Below, piece after piece: positions 1-9,558 of a stretch of 64,000 bases of DNA (within the stretch, counting starts at the first letter, position 1; the number at the start of each line of letters is the position of its first letter). The stretch lies in contig NZ_LMNV01000002.1 in the NCBI RefSeq assembly GCF_001423105.1, positions 1,802,424 to 1,866,423 of the forward strand, read 5' to 3'. The notes under the pieces are model-generated. The model was not told the DNA's origin and did not search any database. It saw only the letters and a program-made list of their open reading frames with translations. The translations under genes and the position numbers were made by a program. This DNA comes from Frondihabitans sp. Leaf304. Lineage in GTDB: Bacteria > Actinomycetota > Actinomycetes > Actinomycetales > Microbacteriaceae.

Positions 1-1
1 C

Positions 2-304
2 GCCAAGCCCGGCGACTACACCGCCGTCGCGATCGCCGCTCTGCTCGACGCGAACGGCGACCCGGTCGTCGACGCCGCGGGCACCCCGGTCGCGGCCGGC
101 CCGAGCGCTCCGGTCGAGTTCACGCTGACCGCTGCGGTCGTCACACCGGCCGCCGCTGGCACGGGAGTGGACGGCGACGGAACGACGACGCTGGCCTACA
201 CGGGCTCCGACACAGCGCCGCTCGCGATCGGTGGCAGCCTCGTGCTGCTCGTCGGCGCCGGCCTGCTGCTGGCGGCTCGCCGTCGCCGCTCGGTCGAGGT
301 GTAG
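2..304 (+). CDS. C-terminal end of sortase-anchored surface protein (partial)
   Basis: Only the last 100 residues are inside the window; the reading frame is open from the first bases. The end carries an LAYTG pentapeptide, then a hydrophobic stretch of about 20 residues rich in Gly, Leu and Val, then a short basic tail (RRRR) before the stop. This is the layout of a cell-wall sorting signal. LAXTG is the recognition sequence usually linked to actinobacterial class E sortases (family knowledge), so the protein is probably attached to peptidoglycan. The part before it is Ala/Pro/Asp-rich and has no recognisable domain, so the function of the whole protein is unknown. Confidence 0.8.
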   Translation, partial: AKPGDYTAVAIAALLDANGDPVVDAAGTPVAAGPSAPVEFTLTAAVVTPAAAGTGVDGDGTTTLAYTGSDTAPLAIGGSLVLLVGAGLLLAARRRRSVEV

Positions 305-324
305 TCGGTCGCACTGACTGCCGG

Positions 325-365
325 AGGGCCCGTCTCGCGCGTTCGCGCGGGGCGGGCCCTTTCTT
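325..365 (+). terminator. Rho-independent terminator
   Basis: A GC-rich hairpin (AGGGCCCG...CGGGCCCT with a TTCG-type loop) is followed by TTTCTT, about 20 bases after the stop of the surface protein. Confidence 0.8.
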
Positions 366-586
366 CGTTGCGGGCGGGCTCGTCGCGCCGCTCGCTCGCG
401 AGATGGCCGAACGTGCAGCCACGAGCTCGATTCGGCGGAGATCGGGCCACCTTGCGCACGCCACCCGCCGAGATCGCAGTTGCGGTCGGGTGGAGGCGAC
501 CCCTACTGCGATCTCGGCGACGCCCAAGCGACGACGCCGAAGCCGCAGCACGCCCCGCGCCCACCGCCAGCGCCTACGCTCAACTG

Positions 587-1423
587 ATGCTGTACATAGG
601 AGTCGACCTGGCCTGGGGCGAGGGCAGCGACGCCAAACCGGCGAACGAGACCGGGCTGTGCGCACTCACCGCAGAAGGACGCATCGTGGCGGCCGGGTGG
701 GAACGCGGTGTCGAGGGCGTGGTCCGGTGGATCCTCGGGGTTGTCGCTGAGGCAAAGGCAGCAGTCGGCCCGGGCGTCGCCATCGCCGTCGACGCCCCGC
801 TGGTCGTTCCGAACGCGGTCGGCATGCGCGAGTCCGAGAAGCAGGTCGGTCGTGCCTACGGCCGGTGGAAGGTGGCGGCCAACCCCACGAACCAGGCGCT
901 CGGCTGGCTGGCCGGGGTGCGGCTTCGCGACGCTCTCGAGCAGGCAGGGTTCGTGGTGGTGTCGGGTGTGCCGGATCCTGAGCCTCGTGACCGCGTGATG
1001 TTCGAGTGCTATCCGTACACGACTCTCGTCGGGGTCGAAGAACTCGGCTACGACGACGAACGCCCGCGCTACAAGCGGCTCGACAAGGCGCTGCCGGCCG
1101 CTGAAGCAAGGGCAGCGCGTGCTGTGGCGACCGACGAGCTGGTGCGCCGCATCGGGCTGCTCGATACGTTCGATCCGCCCCTCGACCTCGCGTCGCACCC
1201 GCTCACGAGGGCGCTGCTCGACGAGCCGTCACCGCTCTCCGGCCCCGCGCACAAGCACCGCGAAGACCTGCTCGACGCAACCCTGTGCGCCTGGACGGCT
1301 TCGATCTGGCACCGGCACGGGCTCTCGCGGGTGCAGGTGCTCGGGCGGGACGAACCGAAGGATCCCTCGGGCCGACCGGCAACGCTCGTCGCGCCGTGCC
1401 GCCCGTCACAGCGTCTGCCGTAG
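587..1423 (+). CDS. DUF429 family protein
   Basis: This is a 278-residue protein that starts at ATG 587 (MLYIGVDLAWG). The open frame continues upstream but the extra N-terminus reads as non-coding. The opening GVDLAWG, the VAIAVDAPL segment near residue 67 and the late HKHREDLLDATLCAW segment are typical of DUF429, a family with an RNase-H-like fold and predicted nuclease role; the biochemical function is not established. It is a stand-alone gene. The last 25 residues are Pro/Arg-rich and may be variable. Confidence 0.8.
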   Translation: MLYIGVDLAWGEGSDAKPANETGLCALTAEGRIVAAGWERGVEGVVRWILGVVAEAKAAVGPGVAIAVDAPLVVPNAVGMRESEKQVGRAYGRWKVAANPTNQALGWLAGVRLRDALEQAGFVVVSGVPDPEPRDRVMFECYPYTTLVGVEELGYDDERPRYKRLDKALPAAEARAARAVATDELVRRIGLLDTFDPPLDLASHPLTRALLDEPSPLSGPAHKHREDLLDATLCAWTASIWHRHGLSRVQVLGRDEPKDPSGRPATLVAPCRPSQRLP

Positions 1424-1447
1424 TGTCGCGGCGCGTGGCCCTCCCCG

Positions 1448-1957
1448 CTACAGCGCCTTGATCATCTCGTTCTCGAATCCGTGCGGCGCCAGCTCGTACG
1501 GCAGCTTGCGTCCCGTCTCGGTGAAACCGCGCCCCGCGTAGTAGCGGATCGCCCGCGCGTTGTCTTCGTGCACGTGCAGCGCCATCGCACTCGCGTGCCC
1601 CTTCGCCCAGGCCTCCACCTCGTCGAGTAGCGCATCGGTCACTCCGGCGGCGCGGCCTCGATGCGACGGCGCCACGTAAACGCCGACGAGCAGCGGGAAT
1701 CCCGTCTTGGGCAGGTAGCCGCCCATCGTTCCGACCCAGGATCCGGTCGACTCGTCGATGGCAGCGAACGACGCCGACCCCTCGTCCGTTCCTCGGCGAC
1801 CCCGCAGGCGCCATTCGGCCTCGGGGTGATTCTCGGCCGTCGCCAGGGTCTCGCCGAACGCGATCGGGGTGTCGCGGAGCATCTCGAGCCGCAGAACCCG
1901 GACCTCCCGCCAATCGGCTTCGGTGACGGGGCGGATGGTGACGGTGGTGCTGGCCAT
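1448..1957 (-). CDS. GNAT family N-acetyltransferase
   Basis: A 169-residue single-domain GNAT protein. IRPVTEADW at the N-terminus is the usual first strand and helix, VYVAPSHRGRAAG (about residues 92-104) is the acetyl-CoA binding motif A, and HEDNARAIRYYAGRGF (about 130-145) is motif B. It presumably transfers an acetyl group to an amine, but the substrate cannot be read from the sequence. The start is ATG at 1957. It is separated from glgX upstream by a long inverted repeat, so it probably has its own transcript. Confidence 0.88.
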   Translation of the reverse strand: MASTTVTIRPVTEADWREVRVLRLEMLRDTPIAFGETLATAENHPEAEWRLRGRRGTDEGSASFAAIDESTGSWVGTMGGYLPKTGFPLLVGVYVAPSHRGRAAGVTDALLDEVEAWAKGHASAMALHVHEDNARAIRYYAGRGFTETGRKLPYELAPHGFENEMIKAL

Positions 1958-2010
1958 GCGTTCAGCCTAGGCGGGGGCCGGCGTGCTCGACCCGCGCCCA
2001 CCCCCTCGAA

Positions 2011-2087
2011 CGGCACAAACCCGCCCGGCCGGCACAAACAGCCCGGCTAGGCGGGGTGTTCGTGCCGATCGAGCGGGTCTGTGCCGC
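2011..2087. repeat. Imperfect inverted repeat between glgX and GNAT gene
   Basis: Two arms of about 36 bases face each other; both contain CGGCACA repeated twice on the same strand (CGGCACAAACCCGCC in the left arm, and its relative CGGCACAGACCCGCT in the complement of the right arm). It follows the glgX stop and probably acts as a terminator or is a species-specific intergenic repeat. Confidence 0.6.
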
Positions 2088-2115
2088 TGCGGCGGGTCGG
2101 GCTAGGCGGGTCGGG

Positions 2116-4161
2116 CTAGGCCTTCGAGCGGAGAACCGTGAACGAGGCGTCGCGCACGATCAGTGTCGACACGGGCGAGGCCACCTGCTGCTCCGGGTCG
2201 CTCGACGACGCGAGCTCCCACTCGCCGAAGGGCGCCTCGGGCACGGTGAACTCGACGCCGTTCTGCGCAGCGTTCATCAGCACGGCAAAGGAGTCGGCTC
2301 CCTCGTGCCCGAGCACGAACATGACCGCGCGGTTCTCCGGATCCTGCCAGTCGGCCTCTTCGAACGGACGAGCGTCGGCCCGCAGGATCTCAACGGTGCG
2401 GGGCGAGTCGCCGGGCGCGGTGCGGAACCACGACGGGCGCAGCGCCGGCGCCGACTGACGGAGCGCGATCAGCGACGTGGTGAACTCGAGCAGGTCGCGG
2501 TCGACAGCCTTCCAGTCGAACCACGAGATCTCGTCGTCTTGGCAGTAGGCGTTGTTGTTGCCACCCTGGGTGCGGCCCATCTCGTCGCCGCCGAGGATCA
2601 TCGGCACACCGGCCGACAGCAGCAGCGTCGCGAGCAGGTTGCGCTGCTGACGACCACGCCACTCGAGCACGGCCGCGTCGTCGGTGTCGCCCTCGATGCC
2701 GCCGTTGAACGACGCGTTGTTGCTCTCGCCGTCGTTGTTGTCTTCACCGTTGGCCTCGTTGTGCTTCTCGGCGTACGAGGTGAGGTCGCGGAGGGTGAAG
2801 CCGTCGTGCGCGGTGACGAAGTTCACGCTCGACAGCGGCGAACGGCGGTCGCCCTCGTAGACATCGGGGCTACCCAGCACACGCTGCGTGAAGGTGCCGA
2901 GCACGTCGCCCGAGCCCCAGTACTCGCGGGTGTCGTCGCGGAACTTACCGTTCCACTCCGACCAGTCGGCCGGGAATCCTCCGACCTGGTACCCCGCGGT
3001 GTCCCACGGCTCGGCGATGAGCTTGACCGGGGCGAGCACGGGATCCTGGTGGCACAGATCGAGGAACGCCGAGTGCTTCTCGGCGTCGCCGTCCTGGCGG
3101 GTGAGGGTCGTGGCGAGGTCGAAGCGGAAACCGTCGACGTGCATCTCGGTGACCCAGTAGCGAAGCGAGTCCATGATGAGGCGGAGGGCGGCCGGGTGCC
3201 CGACGTTGAGCGAGTTGCCGGTGCCCGTGGTGTCGAAGTAGCTTCCGCGGTCGTCTTCGACCAGACGGTAATACGAGGCGTTGTCGATGCCCTTGAACGA
3301 CAGCGTCGGGCCCTGGTGGTTGCCCTCGGCCGTGTGGTTGAACACCACGTCGAGGATCACCTCGAGGCCAGCGGCGTGGAACGCCTTGACCATGGCCTTG
3401 AACTCGGCAACCTGCTCGCCCGCCTGACCCGACGACGAGTACTCGTTGTGCGGCGCGAAGAATCCGATCGAGTTGTAGCCCCAGTAGTTGCGCAGCCCCT
3501 TTTCGGCGAGGGTGTCTTCCTGGGCGAACTGGTGGATCGGCAGCAGCTCGACGCTGGTGACCCCCAGGTCGACGAAGTGCTTGATGGCCGCGGGGTCGGC
3601 GAGACCCGCGTACGTACCCCGAATGCTCTCGGGAACCTCGGGGTGCTGCTTCGTGAAGCCCTTCACGTGCACCTCGTAGATGACGGTCTCGTCGAGCGGG
3701 ACGCGCGGAGCCTTGTCGCCCTCCCAGTCGAACGACGCGTCGGTGACGATGCACTTCGGCATCGCCGATGCGGAGTCGTCGTCGTTGCGCGTGAACGGGT
3801 CGTCGAACTCGTGCGAGAACAGAGCCTGACCCCACTCGAAGCCACCCTCGATGGCCCGCGCGTGCGGGTCGAGCAGCAGCTTGGCCACGTCGTGGCGAAG
3901 ACCGTTCGCAGGATCCCACTCACCGTCGACCCGCAGACCGTACCGGGTGCCCACTTCGATGCCGGGCACGAACGCGTGGAACACGTAGCCCGTGCGCTCA
4001 TCGAGCTCGTGCCGGGTCTCGGAGCCGGCCGCGTCGGATCCTTCGCCCGCAGAATCGAAGGTGCAGAAGTAGATGGCGGTCGCGGTCTCGGAGTAGACGG
4101 CGACGGTGACGCCACCGTCGACGACGGAGACGCCGAGGGGATAAGGCTGTGAGAGGGTCAT
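2116..4161 (-). CDS. glgX: Glycogen debranching enzyme GlgX
   Basis: A 681-residue GH13 family enzyme that hydrolyses alpha-1,6 branches of phosphorylase-trimmed glycogen. An N-terminal CBM48-like beta-sandwich is followed by the alpha-amylase barrel. All four GH13 signature regions are present: DVVFNH, GFRFDLA with the Asp nucleophile, IAEPWD with the acid Glu, and FVTAHD. The motif RNYWGYNSIGFFAP is typical of GlgX/TreX. ATG 4161 (MTLSQPYPLG) is the start that aligns with the family; the frame extends about 150 codons further upstream but that stretch reads as non-coding. No other glycogen gene is adjacent. Confidence 0.93.
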   Translation of the reverse strand: MTLSQPYPLGVSVVDGGVTVAVYSETATAIYFCTFDSAGEGSDAAGSETRHELDERTGYVFHAFVPGIEVGTRYGLRVDGEWDPANGLRHDVAKLLLDPHARAIEGGFEWGQALFSHEFDDPFTRNDDDSASAMPKCIVTDASFDWEGDKAPRVPLDETVIYEVHVKGFTKQHPEVPESIRGTYAGLADPAAIKHFVDLGVTSVELLPIHQFAQEDTLAEKGLRNYWGYNSIGFFAPHNEYSSSGQAGEQVAEFKAMVKAFHAAGLEVILDVVFNHTAEGNHQGPTLSFKGIDNASYYRLVEDDRGSYFDTTGTGNSLNVGHPAALRLIMDSLRYWVTEMHVDGFRFDLATTLTRQDGDAEKHSAFLDLCHQDPVLAPVKLIAEPWDTAGYQVGGFPADWSEWNGKFRDDTREYWGSGDVLGTFTQRVLGSPDVYEGDRRSPLSSVNFVTAHDGFTLRDLTSYAEKHNEANGEDNNDGESNNASFNGGIEGDTDDAAVLEWRGRQQRNLLATLLLSAGVPMILGGDEMGRTQGGNNNAYCQDDEISWFDWKAVDRDLLEFTTSLIALRQSAPALRPSWFRTAPGDSPRTVEILRADARPFEEADWQDPENRAVMFVLGHEGADSFAVLMNAAQNGVEFTVPEAPFGEWELASSSDPEQQVASPVSTLIVRDASFTVLRSKA

Positions 4162-4265
4162 GCCTTTAGTTCTACGGGTAACGGCTGTGCATCGGAACGC
4201 CGGCTTGTCCCCCGAAATGCCCCCATTCCGAGGTACCTCCGACCCGATCGTGCCACTCTCGGGGC

Positions 4266-4379
4266 ATGAGCAAAGACAGTTCCTTCTCGAGTGATGGCCC
4301 CGTACTCGCCGACACCGTGCCGATCGACCTCCACGAGCTCCGCGCACTGCTCGACGAGGGTGGCTCGGCGGCGCTCTGA
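4266..4379 (+). CDS. Small hypothetical protein (37 aa)
   Basis: A short frame from ATG 4266 that encodes MSKDSSFSSDGPVLADTV followed by an acidic amphipathic tail (LHELRALLDEGG). It lies in the divergent gap between glgX and the glycosyltransferase gene. It has normal high-GC codon use, but no strong ribosome binding site and no recognised domain. It could be a real small protein or chance. Confidence 0.4.
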   Translation: MSKDSSFSSDGPVLADTVPIDLHELRALLDEGGSAAL

Positions 4380-4476
4380 GGTTCGGCTCTGCCGTCTTCT
4401 GTCTGGCTGCTCCGGGGCTGGCTAGTGCGGTCGCCCGCTGAGATTCCGCAGCGTCACCGAGCGATACGCTCATCTG

Positions 4477-5673
4477 ATGCCTGACTCTCGGCCGGACGCC
4501 CTCCGCATCGCTCTCGTGTGTCTGCACACCTCGCCGGCGTCCGACCCCGGAATTGGCGACGCCGGCGGCATGAACGTGGTCGTCCGCAACCAGGCCGCAG
4601 CGCTCGGCGCCCTCGGTCACCACGTCGACGTTCTCACACGCCGATCGTCACCCGACCAGCCCGCCACCAGCGACCTCGGCGAGAACGTCGTCCTGCGGTT
4701 TCTCGACGCCGGGCCGCCCGAGCCCGTCGCTAAGGGCGTGCACGAGAACTTCATCGGTGAGTTCCAACAGGCCATGGAGCCGTTCGGTCCCTACGACATC
4801 ATCCACTCGCACCACTGGTTCTCGGGCATGGCCGCCCTGCCCTTCGCGCGGGCGCGAGGCCTGGCGCACCTGCAGAGCTTCCACTCGATCGCCGCTGACC
4901 ACTCGACACCCCTCTCGGAGGGCGAACGGCCCGAATCGCCCGGTCGCCTCACCGGCGAGGCCTGGCTCGCGAAAGAATCCGACGGGGTCATCGCCATCAG
5001 CGCCGCCGAAGCCGAGACCGTCGTACACCGGCTCGGAGCCGACGCCGAGAACGTGCACGTCGTCTCGCCCGGAGTCGACGCCACCGTGTTCCGGCCGGCC
5101 ACGCCGGGCTCGGTTGCCCCCTCGCCCTACGTCGTCGCCGCCGGTCGCCTCGACCCGCTCAAGGGCTTCGACCTGGCCATCGCGGCGGTCGCGGCGATCC
5201 CCGAGAGCATTCGCCCCGATCTCGTGATCGCCGGCGAGGAGTCGGTCGACTACCGCAGGTATCCCGACGAGCTCCGCACCCTCGCCGACTCGCTCGGCGT
5301 CGCCGACCGGGTCCGGTTCGTCGGCCCGCAGTCGCGCTCGGCTCTCGCCGCACTCCTCCGAGAGGCACGGGTCGCCGTGGTGCCGTCGCACTCCGAGACG
5401 TACGGCCTCGTCGCCCTCGAGGCCGCTGCCAGCGGCACACCGGTCGTGGCGGCGGCCGCCGGAGGCCTGCGCGAAGCCGTCGTCGACGGGGTGACCGGGA
5501 TCGTGCTGCGGTCGCGCGAACCAGCCGTGTGGGCAGACGCGATCGCGGGGATCCTCGGCGAACCGGTCTATGCCGCCGCCCTCTCGACCGCCGCCCGCGT
5601 GCGGGCCGCCGGGCTCAGCTGGGCGCACTCGGCCGACGGGCTCGTCGCCTGCTACCGGTCGCTCGCGCGGTAG
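4477..5673 (+). CDS. Glycosyltransferase family 4, MshA-like
   Basis: A 398-residue GT-B retaining glycosyltransferase. The N-terminal HTSP...GDAGGMNVVVRN segment (residues about 17-37) matches the start of D-inositol-3-phosphate glycosyltransferase MshA, which makes the first mycothiol intermediate from UDP-GlcNAc. The C-terminal half has AAGRLDPLKGFD and the nucleotide-sugar motif HSETYGLVALEAAASGTPVV with the EX7E arrangement. MshA is the best guess; sucrose-phosphate-synthase-like relatives share the N-terminal motif. The start ATG 4477 is well placed and the gene is alone, ending at a large hairpin. Confidence 0.8.
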   Translation: MPDSRPDALRIALVCLHTSPASDPGIGDAGGMNVVVRNQAAALGALGHHVDVLTRRSSPDQPATSDLGENVVLRFLDAGPPEPVAKGVHENFIGEFQQAMEPFGPYDIIHSHHWFSGMAALPFARARGLAHLQSFHSIAADHSTPLSEGERPESPGRLTGEAWLAKESDGVIAISAAEAETVVHRLGADAENVHVVSPGVDATVFRPATPGSVAPSPYVVAAGRLDPLKGFDLAIAAVAAIPESIRPDLVIAGEESVDYRRYPDELRTLADSLGVADRVRFVGPQSRSALAALLREARVAVVPSHSETYGLVALEAAASGTPVVAAAAGGLREAVVDGVTGIVLRSREPAVWADAIAGILGEPVYAAALSTAARVRAAGLSWAHSADGLVACYRSLAR

Positions 5674-5698
5674 TGAGCGACGCTGCTTGCCTTCCACC

Positions 5699-5758
5699 TA
5701 GTCGCGTTTCGCAGGTTTAGTCGCGATAAAGCGCGACTAAACGGGCGAAACGCGACTA
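5699..5758. terminator. Bidirectional hairpin between convergent genes
   Basis: Two 27-base arms (TAGTCGCGTTTCG at the outside, GTTTAGTCGCG at the inside) are complementary except for two positions and leave a 6-base loop. The structure sits between mshA-like and cls, which converge, so it can end transcription from both sides. It is also an unusually long repeat for a terminator. Confidence 0.75.
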
Positions 5759-5786
5759 AGCGCCGACGGGCGGGCCAGAGCCAGGC

Positions 5787-7250
5787 CTACTGGACCGCAG
5801 CGGTGAGTCGGCAGACGTTGTCCAGGATCCTCGAGAGCAGGGGCCGGTCGAGCCACTCGACGAGCGACAGCTCTCGCGACTGAGCCCGGTAGTCGTCTTG
5901 CACCCGCGCGAGCTCCGAGACGAAACGGCGGCCGCGGATCATCACCGACACCTCGAAGTCGAGGCTGAAGGAGCGCATGTCCATGTTGCTCGACCCGACG
6001 ACGGCGACATCGGAGTCGACGGTGAAGTGCTTGGCGTGCAGCACGATCGGCTTGCGGTACAGGAAGATGCGCACGCCGGCGCGCAGCAGCGTCTCGTAGT
6101 ACGAGCGCTGGGCGTGATAGACCATGAACTGGTCGCCGATCTCGCACGCGAACAGCTGCACCTCGACTCCGCGCTGGGCCGCCGTCGTGATCGCGTAGAG
6201 CATCGAGTCGTCAGGCACGAAGTAGGGGCTGACGATGACGAGGCGTTCTTGCGCGCCGTAGACGAGCGCGTTGAACAGGCGGAGGTTGTTCTCGCCCTCG
6301 AAGCCCGGGCCGGAGGGCACGATCTGGCAGTCGAGCGTGTCGGGCTCTGCCACGTTGTGGATCGGGTCGGCCTCGCGCTGCAGGAGCTCTTCGGTCTCGG
6401 CGAACCAGTCGGTGATGAAGATGGCGTTCACACCGGCGACCACGGGGCCTTCGAGCTTCAGCATCAGGTCTTTCCACCGAAGGTGGCGTCGCTTGTTGGA
6501 GGCCTTGTTGTAGTCGGGGTCGACGAGGTTCTGCGATCCCATAAAGCCGACGGTGCCGTCGATCACGACCACCTTGCGGTGGTTGCGGAGGTCGGGGCGG
6601 CGCCGGAGGACGGTTCGCGCGTTCACCGGCAGCATCGCGCGATTGGGGATGCCGGTGCGCTCGAGCCACGCGAGGGTGTCTTTCGAGGCGGGGTTTCGCA
6701 TCGTCGTCCAGTGGTCGTACAGCACGCGAACGGTGACTCCCCGCTTGTGCGCGTCTTCCAGCGCCTTACAGAACTCGACCGTGGCCTTGTCGTAGGCGAA
6801 GAGGTAGAACTCGACGTGCACATAGCGCTCGGCCTTGCCGATGGCATCCGTCATGGCGCGCATCGTGGTGCCGAAGTCGGCCAGGATGTGCGCGTCGTTG
6901 CCGCCGACGAGGGGCATGGCGCCGAGCTTGCGGTTCAGGTCGACGACGGAGCCGAACCAGCGCGGCCAGCTCTCCTCTTTCGTCACGAGGTCGAGGCCCG
7001 ATGTCGTGTCGATGATGAAGCCGTTGATCTCGGCCTGCTTCTCGCGGCGCCCCTTCGGCAGGAGGGTCGAGCCGAAGAGGTTGAGCGCCATGACGCCGGG
7101 GATCGGCGCCGCGAAGATCGCGAGCAACCAGGCCAGCGCAGTCGTAGGGCGACGGTTGCGCGGCACCTGCATCACCGAGGTCACGCGCAAGAAAAAGTTG
7201 ATCCCGACGACGATCTTGGCGATGGTCTTACCGAGGCTCTTCCACGTCAT
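5787..7250 (-). CDS. cls: Cardiolipin synthase
   Basis: A 487-residue membrane-bound phospholipase-D superfamily enzyme that condenses two phosphatidyl groups to cardiolipin. Two hydrophobic segments lie in the first 60 residues. Both HKD motifs are complete: HRKVVVID around residue 220, followed by GSQNLVD, and HAKHFTVD around residue 405, followed by GSSNMDMRSF. The length matches bacterial Cls. The start is ATG 7250, and the gene appears to be monocistronic. Confidence 0.93.
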   Translation of the reverse strand: MTWKSLGKTIAKIVVGINFFLRVTSVMQVPRNRRPTTALAWLLAIFAAPIPGVMALNLFGSTLLPKGRREKQAEINGFIIDTTSGLDLVTKEESWPRWFGSVVDLNRKLGAMPLVGGNDAHILADFGTTMRAMTDAIGKAERYVHVEFYLFAYDKATVEFCKALEDAHKRGVTVRVLYDHWTTMRNPASKDTLAWLERTGIPNRAMLPVNARTVLRRRPDLRNHRKVVVIDGTVGFMGSQNLVDPDYNKASNKRRHLRWKDLMLKLEGPVVAGVNAIFITDWFAETEELLQREADPIHNVAEPDTLDCQIVPSGPGFEGENNLRLFNALVYGAQERLVIVSPYFVPDDSMLYAITTAAQRGVEVQLFACEIGDQFMVYHAQRSYYETLLRAGVRIFLYRKPIVLHAKHFTVDSDVAVVGSSNMDMRSFSLDFEVSVMIRGRRFVSELARVQDDYRAQSRELSLVEWLDRPLLSRILDNVCRLTAAVQ

Positions 7251-7444
7251 GGTCTGAGGCTAGCGCGGCGCGCGGAGTCGACAGGCTCGTCTGGCCGCAA
7301 AGCGCACGGGGTCTGGCCTGGAAGCGAGTGCAGTCGGACTGCGTCTGTCAATTTGCGAGCGATCCGGGGTCGCGGTCACACCCGTTACACCTGACAGCGC
7401 ACTGTGGCGGCGGATCACTCTCGAATTGGTACCGGCACACACGC

Positions 7445-9139
7445 TCACGCCTCCGACACCCGCCCGGCCTCCACCCGCCACTGCCGGTCGAGCCGAACCG
7501 TCTCGAGCATGCGGCGGTCGTGCGTGACGAGCAGCAGCGTGCCCTCGTACGTGTCGAGGGCCTGCTCCAGCTGTTCGATCGCGACGAGGTCGAGGTGGTT
7601 CGTCGGCTCGTCGAGCACGAGCACGTTCACGCCGCGCGCCTGGAGCAGGGCGAGGCCGGCGCGAGTCCGCTCGCCGGGTGACAGCTCGTCGACGGGACGC
7701 CCCACGTGGTCGGCTTTGAGGCCGAACTTCGCCAGGAGTGTGCGGACCTCCGCCTGGGTGAGATCGGGCACGAGACCCTCGAAGACTTCGGCTAGAGGGC
7801 GTGGGCCGGTGAACACGCTGCGTGCCTGGTCGATTTCTCCGACAGCGACGGAGGAGCCGAGTGAGGAGGTGCCTGACGTGGGCTCCTGCGCGCCGAGCAA
7901 CGCTCGCAGAAGCGTGGACTTGCCGGCGCCGTTCGGCCCGGTGATGCCGATGCGATCGCCGCCGTTGATCTGGAGCGAGACCGGGCCGAGCGTGAAGTCG
8001 CCCTGGGTGAACGTCGCGTCGGAGAGCGTCGAGACGACCGCCGACGACCGCGGCGCCTGACCGATCGTGAATTCGAGCTGCCACTCTTTGCGGGGCTCGT
8101 CGACCTCGTCGAGACGGGCGATTCGGCTCTCCATCTGGCGCACCTTCTGCGCCTGCTTCTCGCTCGACTCGGACGCCGCCTTGCGCCGGATCTTATCGTT
8201 GTCGGGTGACTTCTTCATCGCGTTGCGGACGCCCTGACTCGACCACTCGCGCTGCGTTCTCGCGCGGCCGACGAGGTCGGCCTTCGTCGCCGCGAACTCG
8301 TCGTAGGCGTCGCGCTTGTGCTGACGGGCGATCTCGCGCTCATCGAGATAAGAGTCGTATCCGCCGCCGAACAGCCGGTTCGACGCCTGCGCGAGGTCGA
8401 GCTCGAGCACGCTCGTGACCGAGCGGGCGAGGAACTCGCGGTCGTGGCTGACCAACACGACGCCACCGCGGAGCCCGCGCACGAAGTCCTCCAGCCGGGC
8501 CAACCCGTCGAGGTCGAGATCGTTGGTGGGCTCGTCGAGCAGCACGATGTCGAAGCGCGAGAGAAGGAGGGCCGCCAACCCCACCCGGGCCGCTTGCCCG
8601 CCTGAGAGCGACGTCATCAGGGAGTCAGTGGTGACAGTGGTCGACGTGCCGCTGCCGCTGCCACTGCCACTGTCACTCCCGCCGATCGCGAGGCCCAGCT
8701 CGGCCAGCACGACGGGAATGCGCTCGTCGAGGTCGGCGGCCCCTGATGCCAGCCAGCGGTCGAAGGCGGTCGACTAGGTGTCGGCTGCCGCGTCAGAAAC
8801 CGCAGGATCCGCGAGCGCGACCGCAGCAGCATCCATCTCCGCTGTCGCCGTCGCGCATCCCGTCCGCCTGCCGATGTAGTCGGCCACCGTCTCGTGCGGG
8901 ACCCGCTCGTGCTCTTGCGGCAACCAGCCGATGAACGCGTCGGCCGGCGCCAGCGACACCGTGCCTGCGAGAGGTTGCTCGACGCCGCCGAGGAGCTTGA
9001 GCAGAGTCGACTTGCCGGCGCCGTTTACACCGACCACCCCGATCACATCGCCGGGAGCGACGGTCAGGTCGAGGGAGTCGAAGAGCGTACGGGCGGCATA
9101 GCCTCCGGCCAGCCCCTTGGCGACGAGTGTTGCGGTCAT
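7445..9139 (-). pseudogene. ABC-F family ATPase interrupted by an in-frame amber codon
   Basis: The frame encodes a 564-codon soluble ABC-F protein (ribosome-associated tandem ATPase). Part 1 (from ATG 9139) has Walker A GVNGAGKST. Part 2 has LSGGQAARVGLA, VLLDEPTNDLDL, the second Walker A GPNGAGKST, LSPGERTRAGLALLQ and VLDEPTNHLDL. The two parts are in the same frame and separated only by TAG at 8774-8776, where the context (ADT-stop-STAFDRWLASG) reads as intact family sequence; one base change from TAC or similar explains it. A Ser/Gly-repeat insert (around 8640-8690) lies before the first signature motif. Either the gene is broken, the codon is read through, or the base is a sequencing error. 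Confidence 0.88.
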
Positions 9140-9195
9140 GGATCTATCGTCCCATCCCGGGCGAGAACGCCGGGGCGGTTCTCCACAGGTGCGGG

Positions 9196-9558
9196 CTAGC
9201 TGACCAACTTGTGCTCGACGAGCAGTCGATGGATCGCTTCTCGAACCAGTTCGCTCTGACTCCGACCGCTCTCTTCTCCCAACCGGGTGAACGCGTCGAA
9301 CTCAGCCTCGGAGATCCGCGCCCGGACAGTGGGGGACGCTCCTTTCGGCGCGGTGCCGACTCGCGGCCGGCCTGATCTACGCATCGCTTCTTCGAGCGCG
9401 CTTTCGCTGCCGTACTGCTTCAGCATCAGGGCCCGGCCTCGCCGGGCCGCCGCGGCGCCCGTCGCCGTGTCAGCCGCCTCAGGCGTGGGCATCGAGGGAT
9501 CGGTGAGACGACTCGCGAGCGCATCGAATTCATTGTCGGTGGCTTCAGGCATTGCCAT
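9196..9558 (-). CDS. Ribbon-helix-helix antitoxin-like protein
   Basis: A 120-residue protein. The C-terminal half (VRARISEAEFDAFTRLGEE, then GRSQSELVREAIHRLL) has the pattern of a ribbon-helix-helix DNA-binding domain; the N-terminal half is Ala-rich and probably contacts a partner. It begins inside the end of the preceding toxin-like frame, the usual toxin-first, antitoxin-second overlap seen in BrnTA-type pairs. It would repress its own operon. The exact family is uncertain. Confidence 0.65.
   Translation of the reverse strand: MAMPEATDNEFDALASRLTDPSMPTPEAADTATGAAAARRGRALMLKQYGSESALEEAMRRSGRPRVGTAPKGASPTVRARISEAEFDAFTRLGEESGRSQSELVREAIHRLLVEHKLVS

Noticed and set aside
2056-4152. A 698-codon plus-strand frame opposite glgX
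   Set aside because: It is the antisense of a well-conserved GH13 enzyme; its product is Val/Arg/Glu-rich and has no domain.
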